This document shows positions 48,290 to 59,336 of a stretch of DNA of 64,000 nucleotides, piece after piece. The notes below the pieces were generated by a model that worked only from the letters and a program-made list of their open reading frames with translations, had not been told where the DNA came from and did not search any database. Made by a program: the position numbers and the translations under genes. Source of the stretch: Adiantum capillus-veneris (Eukaryota > Streptophyta > Polypodiopsida > Polypodiales > Pteridaceae); assembly GCA_014529385.2 (NCBI GenBank), contig CM043958.1, positions 144,659,734 through 144,723,733 of the forward strand. The letters run 5' to 3'. Position 1 is the first letter of the stretch. Each line of letters starts with the position of its first letter.

Positions 48290-49640
48290 GTTCAACAATA
48301 GGGTCACTTGTTGGGACCATCCTTGTTTTAAAGAGCTAAGAAAATCACTCTTTGTAGGGGTATTTTTTATATTTGAGGGGTATTTTGCTTATTAAGATTT
48401 GACCTTTGAAGTTTGGACCTTGGGGACCGGAGTTTTGTCCATGGCCGTGTGAGGTTTGAACGCTTAAACATTGAACAATCTTTAAAGGGCGTTTTCTCAA
48501 ATTTTCAATGCGTGAGTTCTCAATTCACTTTAGTTGTGACTCATTTTTGCTTGCTCAATGCTCTTAGGCTTTAGCTATGGCGTTCGAGTCCTGACCTGCT
48601 GATTAGTGACACTTAGTCCTGACGTCCCGACCTGCTGGAGCTAGCATCTGAGTCCCGACTTCTTCCACTGCAGCTGCCAACGCTGTTGACTCCCTAAGCC
48701 TCTCATTGCTTGTCCGATGCTGCACCTAAGACTGTTCAAGGCACAAATCTATCCCAAATGAGCAGCGAGCTGCGCAAGCCTGCTACAGTGCTACCGCCTA
48801 CCACAAGACCACGCATTACCGCTTGGAGTTGGAGCCTGCTGCACGTGATGCAACCAAGGACTCAAGAATCAAGAGCCTCATGACTTTTACTTCAACATTG
48901 CCTTATTGTAAGTTTAATAATGTTTATATTTATTTAGTCTTTTTTCTCAAGTTCCAATAGAAAGAAAATAAGAGGAAGCTAGGAAATTGGAACTCTCTTG
49001 TTTTTTTAGGTCAAAATTTGAAATGTTTGAACACTAAAACTTATGTTATTTTTTTGGTTACTTTAATTCAAGCTCAAAATCTAATCGGGATTTTACGATA
49101 TTAGCTCATAGTTTGAAGCATTTGTCGGTAATTACACTAAATCACAGTTTGAAGGCACAATATACACTAAATCACTTTTAGATCATAGTTTGAAGCATCT
49201 ATCGGTAGTTACACTAAATCTTGTCACATTTTGTCAAATTTTTTCAAGGCAAGCTCAAAATCTAGCTTAGATTTTGCAAGTTAGTGATAACCTATGAAAA
49301 TTAGAATGCATTATTTCAATTTTCAATGTCCATTAAAGAGTTCAACTCTCCACTAAACAATGCGGACTATGTATATATAAAGTATATTGTTTTTTGTTAA
49401 ATAACGATTCCATCTACCATAGTGAAAGGTGTTCAATAAAAAAATATTTGGAAACTTGGAAAATGCCTTGTGTTGGAGCTTGTAAACCTTGTGTTTTATA
49501 TGGTTAAAGTATTTTATATGCTTTAATCTTGAAGAGTTTTATACACCGCAATCTTTATTGTTTTGACCATACTCACAATTTTGGGTGGTAGTGTTGTATT
49601 AACTCAATAAAGAATGTAGTGAATCTCAAACTGGATGTGT
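48290..49640. other. no gene seen
   Basis: Short direct repeats around CATAGTTTGAAGCAT and TACACTAAATC occur at 49110-49240. There is no coding sequence. Confidence 0.4.
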
Positions 49641-49659
49641 GACATCATAGCGTTAAAGA

Positions 49660-50300
49660 TTTTAAGATCGTTATCTTGAGCTATAATTTTTTGCCAAGAC
49701 ACATCTAGCATACCTTGGGTCTATGTGTCACACATACACAATGTCTTTATTTTGTATATAATTACAAATATAGACACGTCTAGCATACCTTGGGTCTATG
49801 TGTCACGCACACACAATGTATTTATTTTGTATATAATTACAAATATAATCTCAATTTGTTATGGTCATATGGCTTGACTGGGTGTGCCATCTTGAGCTAT
49901 TGATTTTTACCTTCACTTCTTCTAGCTATCCATATGGCTTGACTGGGTCTCTTGAGCTATCCATTCTTACCAAATGTGTATTTGTGCCTCTTTTTACGAT
50001 AAAAAGCGTTAAAGTTTTTAAGACTGTTAGTTTTTTTTCCATGCAGTTACAAATTCTATAGTCTCAATTTTCCACATGGTCATATGGCTTGATTGGGTGT
50101 GTTATCTTGAGCTTTAGTTTCTTGCCAAGACACGTCTAGCATACCTTGGGTCTATGTGTCACACATACACAATGTCTTTATTTTGTATATAATTACAAAT
50201 ATAGTCTCAATTTGTCACATGGTCATATGGCTTGACCGTGTGTACCATCTTGAGCTATCAATTTTCACCTTCAGTTCTTCTAGCTTTCAATGTGAAATAT
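49660..50300 (+). repeat. nested direct repeats
   Basis: A module of about 75 bp (CACGTCTAGCATACCTTGGG to TATATAATTACAAATATA) occurs at about 49698, 49773 and 50131. A longer block around GGTCATATGGCTTGACTGGG and ATCTTGAGCTAT occurs at about 49862, 49925, 50080 and 50221. It is a locally duplicated, non-coding stretch. Confidence 0.8.
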
Positions 50301-50434
50301 GGTATACCAATGTGTCACATTAGGTTAATGCAGGAGCCTTGATGTGATAGTTTGAAATAGAATAAAAAATATCTATATATATGTAGGTTGACTTGAATGC
50401 TTCCTTTTTTTAATGAGATATCTATATAGTCATT

Positions 50435-51874
50435 ATGGCAGCGGGTAAGAAGAAGGCATTTCTTCAGTCTCTAAGGTCAACTTTCTGCAAGGTGATTGTG
50501 AAAAATTTACCGGAGAAGCAGGTGCAAAGTATCGTGCAAAATGAGACGCTCATAGACAAAATGCTTGAAAAAGCAATCGTAAGTGCGGTCTCCAAGGAAA
50601 CCTTTGTTGTAATCAAAGACAAATCTCGCTAGTTTGCTTATAGTATCATTGGTAACATAGAAAAGTGCACCCATGATTTAAATGAAGCTCTTCCCAAAGG
50701 TGTTCAGTTGATAAAGCTCAAGGCTTGGAATTTGGCTTGGCGTGTAGAAAGAGAGAAGAGTAAGCGTGCCAAAGATATAGATACACAATATGTGTTATCT
50801 AAAAAGCTACGAAGGGAGCAAGTCAACCATGCCCAAGAGAAGACGGTGTCAGAGATAGAATAGCATGGACATCCAATTGCAAACTCTTTGCAGAGGTCTA
50901 CGAGAAACTCCGAGCGTACTTTGACACTTGCATACCACATGATACTATCACCTATTTATAGAACTTGGGTGTCGGCTCCTTTGGTACATGCTTCCAAGTA
51001 AGAAATGATAATATTTTGTATCTTTCAAGTGAAAATACGTATGCAACGAAGCAGTATCGAGGAATGCTGGGACAAACAGTGAAGTCCTTCAAGGATGAGA
51101 CCAGCTTTGATCTTTGACACAGGGGGATTGTGTGCAGTATTGCACATACATGCAATGAGCCTTTGATACCCATTTTTCCTTACTTCAATGGAGGAAGCAT
51201 TGAAAAAATGATACACAATCTACCTTTTGAGAAAGGTACCTTTAGTCGAATTGTGAAGAAGCAAGAGAAAGATGGCACAGATTCAAGTAAAGGTAAGGTA
51301 ACTAAGCTGAATCAAGGAGAATTAACTCGAGTCATGGCCTTTGCAAACAATCTACCAATTATCATAGCTGCCTTAGCACACACAATGGCCTATACCCATT
51401 AATTGGGCGTTGTTCATTGTGACCTGCATCCCTTCAGTTGGATTTTACTAGGGATTCGGATCCTCAAGTTGGCATCATTGATTGGGGATTAGCCATGAGG
51501 CCTGCATTAGAGAGGTGACAGTCACTCAATTGTTGTCAAAGCAAAGCCCATAAGTGTAAACCTTGGTTTGCTCCATAGCTATTGAAGGACACACATAATG
51601 ACCATGTGTATATCAGAGAGGTTGATGTCTATGCATTAGCATGGCTTATTGATCAAATGGTCAAGTTTTTTAGGGAGTTGTCTATGGTATACAATACCGA
51701 TTGGTTAGCATCTCGTTCAGCAAGTGAAGCATACCATATTCAAGAGATTGTAAAAGCTGGGTATCTTCTACAAGAAAAGAATAGAAAATCAATTGAAGGA
51801 TTGTATGCAGACTTAACCCACATGCAATTGGATGGGAATAAATGTTTGCGGCCATTGGTAGAGATGATGCCAGC
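50435..51874 (+). pseudogene. protein-kinase-like pseudogene
   Basis: Kinase landmarks appear in order across broken frames: an N-terminal helical stretch (MAAGKKKAFLQSL, 50435), Gly-loop GVGSFGTC (about 50968), ATKQY with the Lys of the VAIK motif (about 51043), hinge YFNGGSIEKMI (about 51181), catalytic loop VVHCDLHPF (about 51412, HxD kept as HCD), IIDWGLAM (about 51473, DWG where most have DFG), and EVDVYALAW (about 51618). In-frame stops at 50630, 50861, 51115 and 51400 and a frameshift near 51435 make it dead. It is cut at 51875 by a copia LTR. HCDLHP and DWG suggest an atypical plant kinase group that I cannot name. Confidence 0.75.
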
Positions 51875-52101
51875 TGTTGAAATTAGGTTTGCAGAGAAAT
51901 GCACACAACTTGGAGAAGATGAAGGAAGCTCAAGGCACACAATAGAGGGTGTGTTACTTAGTGTGCAATGGAAAGATGGATAGCCCTAGAGTGATGGGGG
52001 TATATACAATGCTCGAGGGAAAAAACCTCCTAAAGAGGGAAAAAATGCCCCGGCGGTCCTAGTGTGTTCACACACATCACTACCACATGTATATGGTAAC
52101 A
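51875..52101 (-). repeat. 3' LTR of minus-strand copia (227 bp)
   Basis: It is the reverse complement of 53848-54074 with about 15 differences in 227 bases (about 93% identity). Ends are TG...CA on the sense strand (TGTTACC ... TTTCAACA). Confidence 0.93.
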
Positions 52102-52177
52102 AATCCCCCCTTGGAGTGATGCGGTGAACGAGAGGTGGCACATGAGTAAAGGGAAGTGCCATGCCCTGAGGACATGA

Positions 52178-53847
52178 TCAATCCACAAAGGGGAGTAAGC
52201 CCAAAGCTTTGCAAAAAGCTTCAAGCTTCTCACGACACAATCCCTTCGTGAAAAGATCTGCAAGGTTGTCATGTGTTGGCACATAAACCAAGCTGATCTC
52301 TCCTGTTGAGAGCCTCTCCCTGACATAGTGGTAATGCACCTCAATGTGCTTTGTGCGAGCATGAAAAACTGGGGTTCCTTGCAACTGCCAATGCGCTCTG
52401 ACTGTCAGTGTAGATAGTGTTGGCAGTGTCTTGTCCAACACCCAAATCAGCCATAAGGCGTCTGAGCCATACACACTCAGCCGTAGTTGTGAAGACTGCC
52501 CTGTACTCAGCCTCACAACTCGAAGTGGCCACAGTAGGTTGCTTCTTGCTCAACCATGATATACATGAACTGCCAAGCGTGAAACAAAAACCACTTGTGG
52601 ACACTCGTGTGTCAAAACAACCAGCCCAATCTGAGTTCGAAAAAGCATGTAAGTCTGGCGGCAATGATCCCCCCTTGAGATAAAACAAGCCAAGATATAA
52701 AGTGCCACTAAGGTAGAGAAAAATCCTCTTGGCAACCTGCCAATGCTTAGACCCTGGGCTATGCATAAATCTGCTGACCTGTGAGACAGCAAACTGAATA
52801 TCCAGCTTCGTGTTGTATACATAAATGAGGCAGCCAACAGCAGTTTGATAAAGAGTGACATCAACAGGATTGCCAGCATCATGTAGACTCAACTTCACAC
52901 CTGTTTCCATGGGAGTGGCAATAGGTTTGCAATCCTCAAGTCCAAACTTACGTAGCAATGTCTCTATGTAACTTTTCTGACACAAGGTAATACCACCATG
53001 ACATTGCTTAAACTGTATACCCAAGTAATGATGCAACTGTCCCAAATCTATTGAAAGTAGCATTCAAATCAGCCTTAAATTCAACAATATGTCTCGCATT
53101 TGGTCCATTGATCAACAAATCATTGACATAAAGAACCACAATGAGAAGTACATCATCCTCACTCTTTACATACAATGTGCTTTCTGTTGGACTGTTACGA
53201 AAGTCTCGTTTGACCAATTGAGTGTCAGCTTTCTCATACCAAGCATGAGGAGATTGCTTCAACCCATACAAAGACTTCTTACATCTGCACACTTTTTCCT
53301 CTTGTCCTTTTATGACAAAATCGCAAGGCTGCGTTACATAAACTTCCTCAAATATGTCACCATTCAAGAAAGCAGTAACAATGTCTGATTGACGTACATC
53401 ACAACCAAATGAGCTGCCAATGCACATAGAAAACTCACGGTAGTCATACGACAAGTGGGAGCAAAAGTATCTTCATAATCTATGCCTTTTTGTTGTGCAT
53501 AACCCTTTGCAACAAGTCGAGCCTTATGGCGATTGATCTCACTATCCGGCTTGCGTTTCAACTTGTAGACCCACTTCATACCAATGGCCTTTTTGCCAGG
53601 AGGCAAATCACATAAAGTCCATGTGTCATTTTCTATAAGTGCATCATATTCTAATTGCATGGCAGTAATCAGATTTTCTGAATTCTATGCTTCATCAAAA
53701 GAAAGTGGCTCCTCAACATCATGTAAGCTAGACACAGCCAAAGCATAATAATCTGATGCATAAGATGCATGGCGAGAGCCTGAACGGGTAAGACTAGACA
53801 AAGGTGCATCCAATTTACTATCACACAAAGTGTGCACCAGCCATTTT
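52178..53847 (-). pseudogene. copia pol C-terminal half (RT and RNase H)
   Basis: On the minus strand: YDALIENDTW and KWVYKLKRKPD (RT start), KARLVAKGYAQQKGIDY, SLYGLKQSPHAWY, YVNDLLI at the catalytic site where YVDD is usual, HHYLGIQF, then RNase H with SDWAGC, CEAEYRA and DSQSALA, and the end HTKHIEVHYHYVRE-like tail with DLFTKGL. Frameshifts near 53370, 53060 and 52350 break it. The Asn for Asp in the YVDD motif would abolish RT activity by itself. Confidence 0.9.
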
Positions 53848-54074
53848 TGTTACCATATACATGTGGTAGTGATGTGTGTGAACACACTAGGACTGCCGGG
53901 GCATTTTTTCCCTCTTTAGGAGGTTTTTTCCCACGTGCATTGTATATACGCCCATCACTCTAGGGCTATCTATCGTTCCATTGCACACTAAGTAACACAC
54001 TCTTTATTGTGTGCCTTAAGCTTCCTTCGTCTTCTCCAAGCTGTGTGTGTTTCTCTGCAACCCTAATTCCAACA
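53848..54074 (+). repeat. 5' LTR of plus-strand copia (227 bp)
   Basis: It starts TGTTACCATATACATG and ends CCTAATTCCAACA. GTATATAC near 53943 could act as TATA box. Confidence 0.93.
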
Positions 54075-54076
54075 AT

Positions 54077-54088
54077 TGGTATCAGAGC
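54077..54088 (+). other. primer-binding site (initiator tRNA-Met)
   Basis: TGGTATCAGAGC lies two bases after the LTR end. Confidence 0.92.
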
Positions 54089-54400
54089 AGGTCACATCCT
54101 CCTAGGCTTAGTCGCCAGCTGCTCCAGCACACGCCTGCTCACTTTCTCCGATTTCAGTGAGCTTTGGCGAGCGTTCGTAGGTCTGCTCAAAATTTTGATT
54201 TGGGCTCATTTCGGCCTCCGTTTCCACTACAGGCAGTACTGCACAGGCTATTTCGTCATTTTGTGCAGAATTTCTGTCAGTGCCGTTTTTTGCATAACAG
54301 TGCCTTATAGTCTTCTACGGTTTGTGCTATATAGCATAGGTTTTTCCCGCTCCATTTCTCCTATTTTCGGGCAGTTTTCACATCAGGTGCAACATTTACC

Positions 54401-55486
54401 ATGGCTGACAGCAACAACACAGATGTGTTCAAGATGGTTGCTGCTGAGGACAGGTTGGATGGGGACAACTACCCTATGTGGGCTTATATGATGCAACATG
54501 TTCTTGTGTCAAAGGGTGTCTGGAACATTGTGCAGGGCATTGATGTACGTCCTGGTTGTGAGGATGTAGGCGATGTTGAGGATGTTGCAGGTCTTGCTGC
54601 AAAGATTGCAGCTGTTAGAGTTGTTTTGCCTATGACAGAACAAGCTCGTTGGGATGTTAAGGATGCGCAGGCTCATGCATTGATTGCGTTTTCTGTGAAG
54701 CGCACCATTGTTCCTCACATCCGTTCAACAAAATCTGCAAAACAGACTTGGGATATTCTAGCAGGTCTTTATGCAAGCCGCAATGAGGCTAAAATTGCTT
54801 TGCTGCGTAAAGAGCTGGAGTCAAAGATTATGCATAAGGAAGATGATATGGACACTATCCTTGCTAGTGTCAAGGATATCAATGAGCAACTTATTTCTGC
54901 AGGTGAAGTTATTTCAGACAGTTCCCTTGTGCAGACTGTTCTTGATGCCTTACCAGATTCTTACCAGACTTTTGCTAGTACTTGGAGACATATGACCCAA
55001 GGAAATCCAGAAGTTCTCAAGTTTGATGCATTATGCACATTGCTGTTGCAAGAGTCACTGTCCAAAAAAAACAGGACTAGACAGCGTGCAGTTGAACAAG
55101 CTTTTATAGCTTCTCAAAGAAAGGGTGGTAACAGCAATGCAGCCACTTCTTATAGTTCTACTGTGAGTGGCAAAAATTATGTTCCTAATGCTTCTATTGG
55201 CAGCAATTCGTCTGGAAATTCTGGTGATAAGGGAAAAAAGAAGATGCGTTGCCATTATTGTAAAGCCAATGATCACTTGATCAAGTCGTGTCTTAAGTTG
55301 AAGGCCAAAGAGGCTAAGAAGAAAGAGGGTGGTTCCACTGCAAATGCTGGTTCCACTACAAATGCAACCATTGTCGAGTCTTCTGTGAAAGGATACTGTG
55401 TTGCTGATGTTGATTCAGAATGGGATTTTAGCACAGAGTGCACTTACAATCCTGCTGTCCATGATCATGCTTGTCAGTTGCTGTAG
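54401..55486 (+). CDS. copia Gag
   Basis: 361 codons, unbroken. Start ATG at 54401 leads to MADSNNTDVFKMVAAEDRLD then GDNYPMWAYMMQHVL, the usual copia Gag opening. The UBN2-type helical domain follows (AHALIAFSVK, TWDILAGLYASRNEAK, DALPDSYQTF), then a Ser/Gly-rich linker and zinc knuckle CHYCKANDHLIKSC (CX2CX4HX4C, near 55250). The frame ends at TAG 55484, overlapping the next (protease) frame by about 15 bases. Gag forms the particle and packages RNA. Confidence 0.92.
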   Translation: MADSNNTDVFKMVAAEDRLDGDNYPMWAYMMQHVLVSKGVWNIVQGIDVRPGCEDVGDVEDVAGLAAKIAAVRVVLPMTEQARWDVKDAQAHALIAFSVKRTIVPHIRSTKSAKQTWDILAGLYASRNEAKIALLRKELESKIMHKEDDMDTILASVKDINEQLISAGEVISDSSLVQTVLDALPDSYQTFASTWRHMTQGNPEVLKFDALCTLLLQESLSKKNRTRQRAVEQAFIASQRKGGNSNAATSYSSTVSGKNYVPNASIGSNSSGNSGDKGKKKMRCHYCKANDHLIKSCLKLKAKEAKKKEGGSTANAGSTTNATIVESSVKGYCVADVDSEWDFSTECTYNPAVHDHACQLL

Positions 55487-57384
55487 ATTCACATGTATGG
55501 TATTTTGACAGTGGTGCTACAAAGCACATTACCTCACATCATGAATTGTTTACCTCTCTGGAGTCTGTCCCTCATGGGAATTTAGTCACTTGTGCCAACA
55601 ACGCCTCTTATCCAGTTCAGGGAGTTGGAAAGATTGTGCTCACTTCTGCTAATGGCATTTCCTTCACACTTGTTGATGCACTTTATGTACCTGGGATCAA
55701 GAAGAATCTCTTGTCTGTATCCGCACTTGCTAGACTTGGACTTGTAGTCAAATTTGTGGATGACAGATGTACAGTTCATGATCTCAGTTTTGGTGATGAA
55801 ATTGTTGCATCTGGGCTTTTGTGCAGTGGGCTGTATAAGCTCACTTTGTATGACAAGTGTGGACAAAATTTTGCAAATGCTGTTGCAGATTCAAGGGCTA
55901 TTTCAGATGCAAAACTTTGGCATGCACGTTTTGGTCATTTGAATTTTGCCAGTTTGCTGCATTTGTAGAAATATGATATGGTTGCTTCTTTGCCGCCTCT
56001 TGAAGCACCTGTCAAACATGTTTGTGAAGGCTGTATTTTGGGTAAGATGCAGCGTTCTAAATTTCCAAAGGATGGTTTAGTTCGGGCCACATGCAGGTTG
56101 TAGCTTGTGCATAGTGATGTTTGTGGGCCCATGCAAACTCCGTTTGGGCAATTACCTGTACTTCGTGACTTTCATTGATAATTACTCCAGGCATGCATGG
56201 GTATTTCCGCTTAAAGCGAAGTCCGAAGTTTTTATGTGCTTCAAACAATTTCTGGCTATGGCTGAAAATGTCTCGAAATGTACTATGGGCACCCTTCGTT
56301 CCGATTGAGGGGGGGAGTATTTGTCTCATGAATTTAATGCATTTTTGGCTAGTCGTGGGATAAAACACCAATGTACAGTGCCTTATACACCTCAGTAAAA
56401 TGGTGTTGCTGAGAGGAAAAACAGGTCACTGACGGAAATGGCATGATGTATGGTCAAAAGTCAAGCTTTGCCGCATTCTTTTTGGCTTGAGGCCATTATG
56501 TGTGCCACTTATGTACTTAACATGTGTCCTACGAAAGCTTTGCAGTCTATTACTCCATATGAAGCATGGCATGATAGAAAACCTTCTATTGAGCACATGT
56601 GTGTTTTTGGCTGTTTGGCATATGCTTTGGTGCCACAAGTGCAGCACAGAAAATTGGATGATAAGGCTGTCAAATGTATCTTTGTTGGTTATAGTGCTGA
56701 AAGCAAAGGTTACAGGTTGTATCATCTGCAAACAAAACGTATTTTGGTTTCTCGGGATGTAGTGTTGTGGAAGATTCTGTTCAGCCCTTGCTGTCATGTA
56801 CTAGAGACAGTAATGTAAGCTCACAGGACATTTATGACACTTTGTTGCCTCTTTTCAGTGGTGGAAATACGAATGTAAGTTCCAATGAGGCAAATGTACA
56901 GCCTATGGGGGTTTCTGAAAATGTTTTAGATCAGCCTATTCCTGATGCAGATGTACATGATGTACTTGATGAGGAAAGGGCTGAAAATGAGCAAGCTAGA
57001 GGTATGCCAAAATGGCTGGTGCACACTTTGCGTGACAGTAAATTGGATGCACCTTTGTCTAGTCGTACTCGTTCAAGCTCTCGCCATGCATCTTATGCAT
57101 CAGATTGTTATGCTTTGGCTGTGTCTAGCTTACATGATGTTAAGGAGCCTCTGACTTTTGATGAAGCACAAAATTCAGAAAATTGGATGGCTGCCATGCA
57201 ATTAGAATATGATGCACTTATAGAAAATGACACATGGACTTTATGTGATTTGCCTCCTGGCAAAAAGGCCATTGGTACGAAGTGGGTTTACAAGTTGAAA
57301 CGCAAGCCGGATGGTGAGATCGATTGCCATAAGGCTCGACTTGTTGCAAAGGGTTATGCACAACAAAAAGGCATAGATTATTAA
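55471..57384 (+). pseudogene. copia protease, integrase and RT start
   Basis: Protease: WYFDSGATKHITSH (catalytic DSG). GAG-pre-integrase: LWHARFGHLN, then an HHCC remnant with CEGCILGK. Integrase core: HSDVCGPM, FIDNYSRHAWVF, RSD then GGEY, NGVAERKNR (DDE pattern). C-terminal part: HRKLDDKAVKCIFVGYSAES. RT start: MAAMQLEYDALIENDTW and KARLVAKGYAQQKGIDY. Stops at 55966, 56101, 56306, 56396 and 56444 and frameshifts near 56150 and 56770 break it. The codon after GIDY is TAA where the sister copy has GAA. Confidence 0.9.
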
Positions 57385-57387
57385 GAG

Positions 57388-58977
57388 TGTAACATTTAAT
57401 GGCCTAAAATCTTATGTGTAGCGGAAATTAGTATGAACATAGTGAGCATTTCATTAGAGTTGATTCCTAATGAGAATTACAAGAGTGCTTGGGTGGAGAG
57501 AGCAACAAAAAGCATAACACCTAGTTAGATAGCATCGACAATACTTTCAAAAGAGAGAGCAATTAAGCTATTGACAACAGTTGAGGACCGGATTTGCAAG
57601 GAACCGGTCCCCCCTCCAAAAGGCTTTGTATTATGGTTTCTCCCATCAAGAGAGACATTGTACAATACAATTCTTTGTGTTCCTTCAATACTAGCTAGTG
57701 CAATGAAGATGGAAGCTTCATACACCAAGCAAAACACTTAATCAAACACAACTTGAATTATCCCCGTTCTCAGACCCAAGACCTCACACACCTTCGAAGA
57801 TGGTGAGAGCTAGCAGGGTATGAGAGTAGATTGAGAGGAAAAAGAAGTAACTTACGAGAAAGAAGTACATCTCCTCACATAATCACTCATATTAGCATAG
57901 CTTAGCTTAGTAATTAGCTTGGTAGAGAAGATGAGCATGCATTGAAGCTTGGCTCTTGGTTGGATTTGCATCCACATGCCAAGAGAGTGTTGATGTAGGC
58001 TTCTATCTCACAAGCTTGGAGTAGGTGATGAGCTCTCCATTAAAGCTTGGGAGGAGATAGAGTATTTTCCCTTCACACATGGTCAAGTGTGAGAGTGTGT
58101 GTGTCAATGCCAAGCAAAAATCAGCCCCCCCTCTCTCTTGGGCGAGCCCTAGCTGCTAAATAAGTCTGGCCTTTGCCTCATTGGACCTCCCCAGGTCAAG
58201 CCAATAGGAATTAAGCAGCATAAGTGATAGCCTTTAGACATGTGTCCCCCTTTCCCCTTTTGTGAGAGATTTAGGTAATTAAATAATTAAACTAAACTCT
58301 CATTGGACCCCTTTGCCTCCTGGCCAATAGGAATCAGGCAAGCCATGGGGCTCCTGAATGCTCATTGGACCCCTTGGGAGACTGCCCAATAGTCTTCTAG
58401 GAGACTTAATTCTCATTGGTTTCTTTTATTAAATGTTTTTAAGTTAATTAAACTAGATTTACTCTAGCTTAATTCTCATTGGTCCACTTCAAGGGTCTTC
58501 CAATAGGAATTGGGCACACCTTGTGGGCATCTGGCCTAGGGAGCTGACATGTGTCCCTCATTCCCTTTGTGTAAAGGGAGCCTGTGTGTGTGTGTGTGGC
58601 TTTCTCTCTCATCCCCTAGCTTTGGGGCTCGCCCCCTCCCATGTAGGGATGTAGAAAGACTTTTAGGGCACACACAAAGCATCCAATTTTCCCTAGGGTT
58701 GACCTTTGGACACAACCTTTGAATTTTGGAACCTTAGCATTTTGGAAGTCTTAATGGGCTGAACCTTAGGGTCTTTTTGGCCCATTGTTTCACATGGCTC
58801 TTTTGCAGATGGCCCCCCCTTTGGATCCCTATTTTCCCTCCTTTGGATCCCTACTGTGGCCGGTCTGCTAACTTAACCAATATTCTAGCTTTTTCTCCCT
58901 TGGCACTTCCCCACATTAAATGATCAGTTTAATATGAGAAAATCATTTAGGAGAATTAGATATTGATTATTATGACA
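57388..58977 (-). repeat. 3' LTR of the chromovirus (1590 bp)
   Basis: On the sense strand it begins TGTCATAATAATC and ends AAATGTTACA. The right border is set by the polypurine tract, and the left by the point where similarity to copia stops (flank AAGAG). It carries four ATTGG...CCAAT modules at 58180-58504. Confidence 0.85.
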
Positions 58978-59336
58978 TTACCTCTCTCTTGAAATCATAG
59001 TCGTCCTCGACTATGGTGTAGAGAAGATAAAGCATATGCATGAGTCCTTTTCTTAGCGGGTAGAGGATCCCTATGTTACCCTACGACATCATTCCATAAT
59101 GGATGACTAGTCCATTTGGCGCTTGAGAGCCTGAGGCTGCCGCAAGCATGTCTGCACATTAGTCCTATCAGTCTTCCATAGTAGAGTGACAAGTTCTACT
59201 TTGGTGTTTGGGAGACGTCGTCCCCACAAACTTGATCTAAGCATGCATACTACTTCATTTTTGTGCACAAATAAAGAAAAAGAGAGTCTTATAAGACAAA
59301 AAATTTTTGTTCATTTTTAACATTTTGTACATTTGC
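58978..59336 (-). other. 3' untranslated part with hairpin and polypurine tract
   Basis: Sense strand: the stem CATAGTCG / CGACTATG closes an AGGA loop (58997-59016), then ATTTCAAGAGAGAGG and the LTR. No other feature is seen between the stop codon and the hairpin. Confidence 0.7.

Larger units (their letters stand above)
51875..53847 (-). mobile_element. Ty1/copia element, minus strand, 5' part displaced
   Basis: The left end is its 3' LTR (51875-52101), followed by the complement of a polypurine tract (AATCCCCCCTT) and pol from RNase H back to the start of RT. The element breaks at 53847, where the LTR of a sister copy begins. Its remaining half should lie beyond the sister element, outside the window. 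It sits in the kinase pseudogene. Confidence 0.9.
53848..57387 (+). mobile_element. Ty1/copia element, plus strand, cut by a chromovirus
   Basis: 5' LTR (53848-54074), tRNA-Met primer site, gag, protease, integrase and the first part of RT. The RT frame stops at 57382-57386 where the chromovirus LTR starts; the continuation is expected right of the window. It is inserted head-to-head in a sister copy, with ATTTT (53843-53847) as the left target duplication candidate. Confidence 0.92.
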
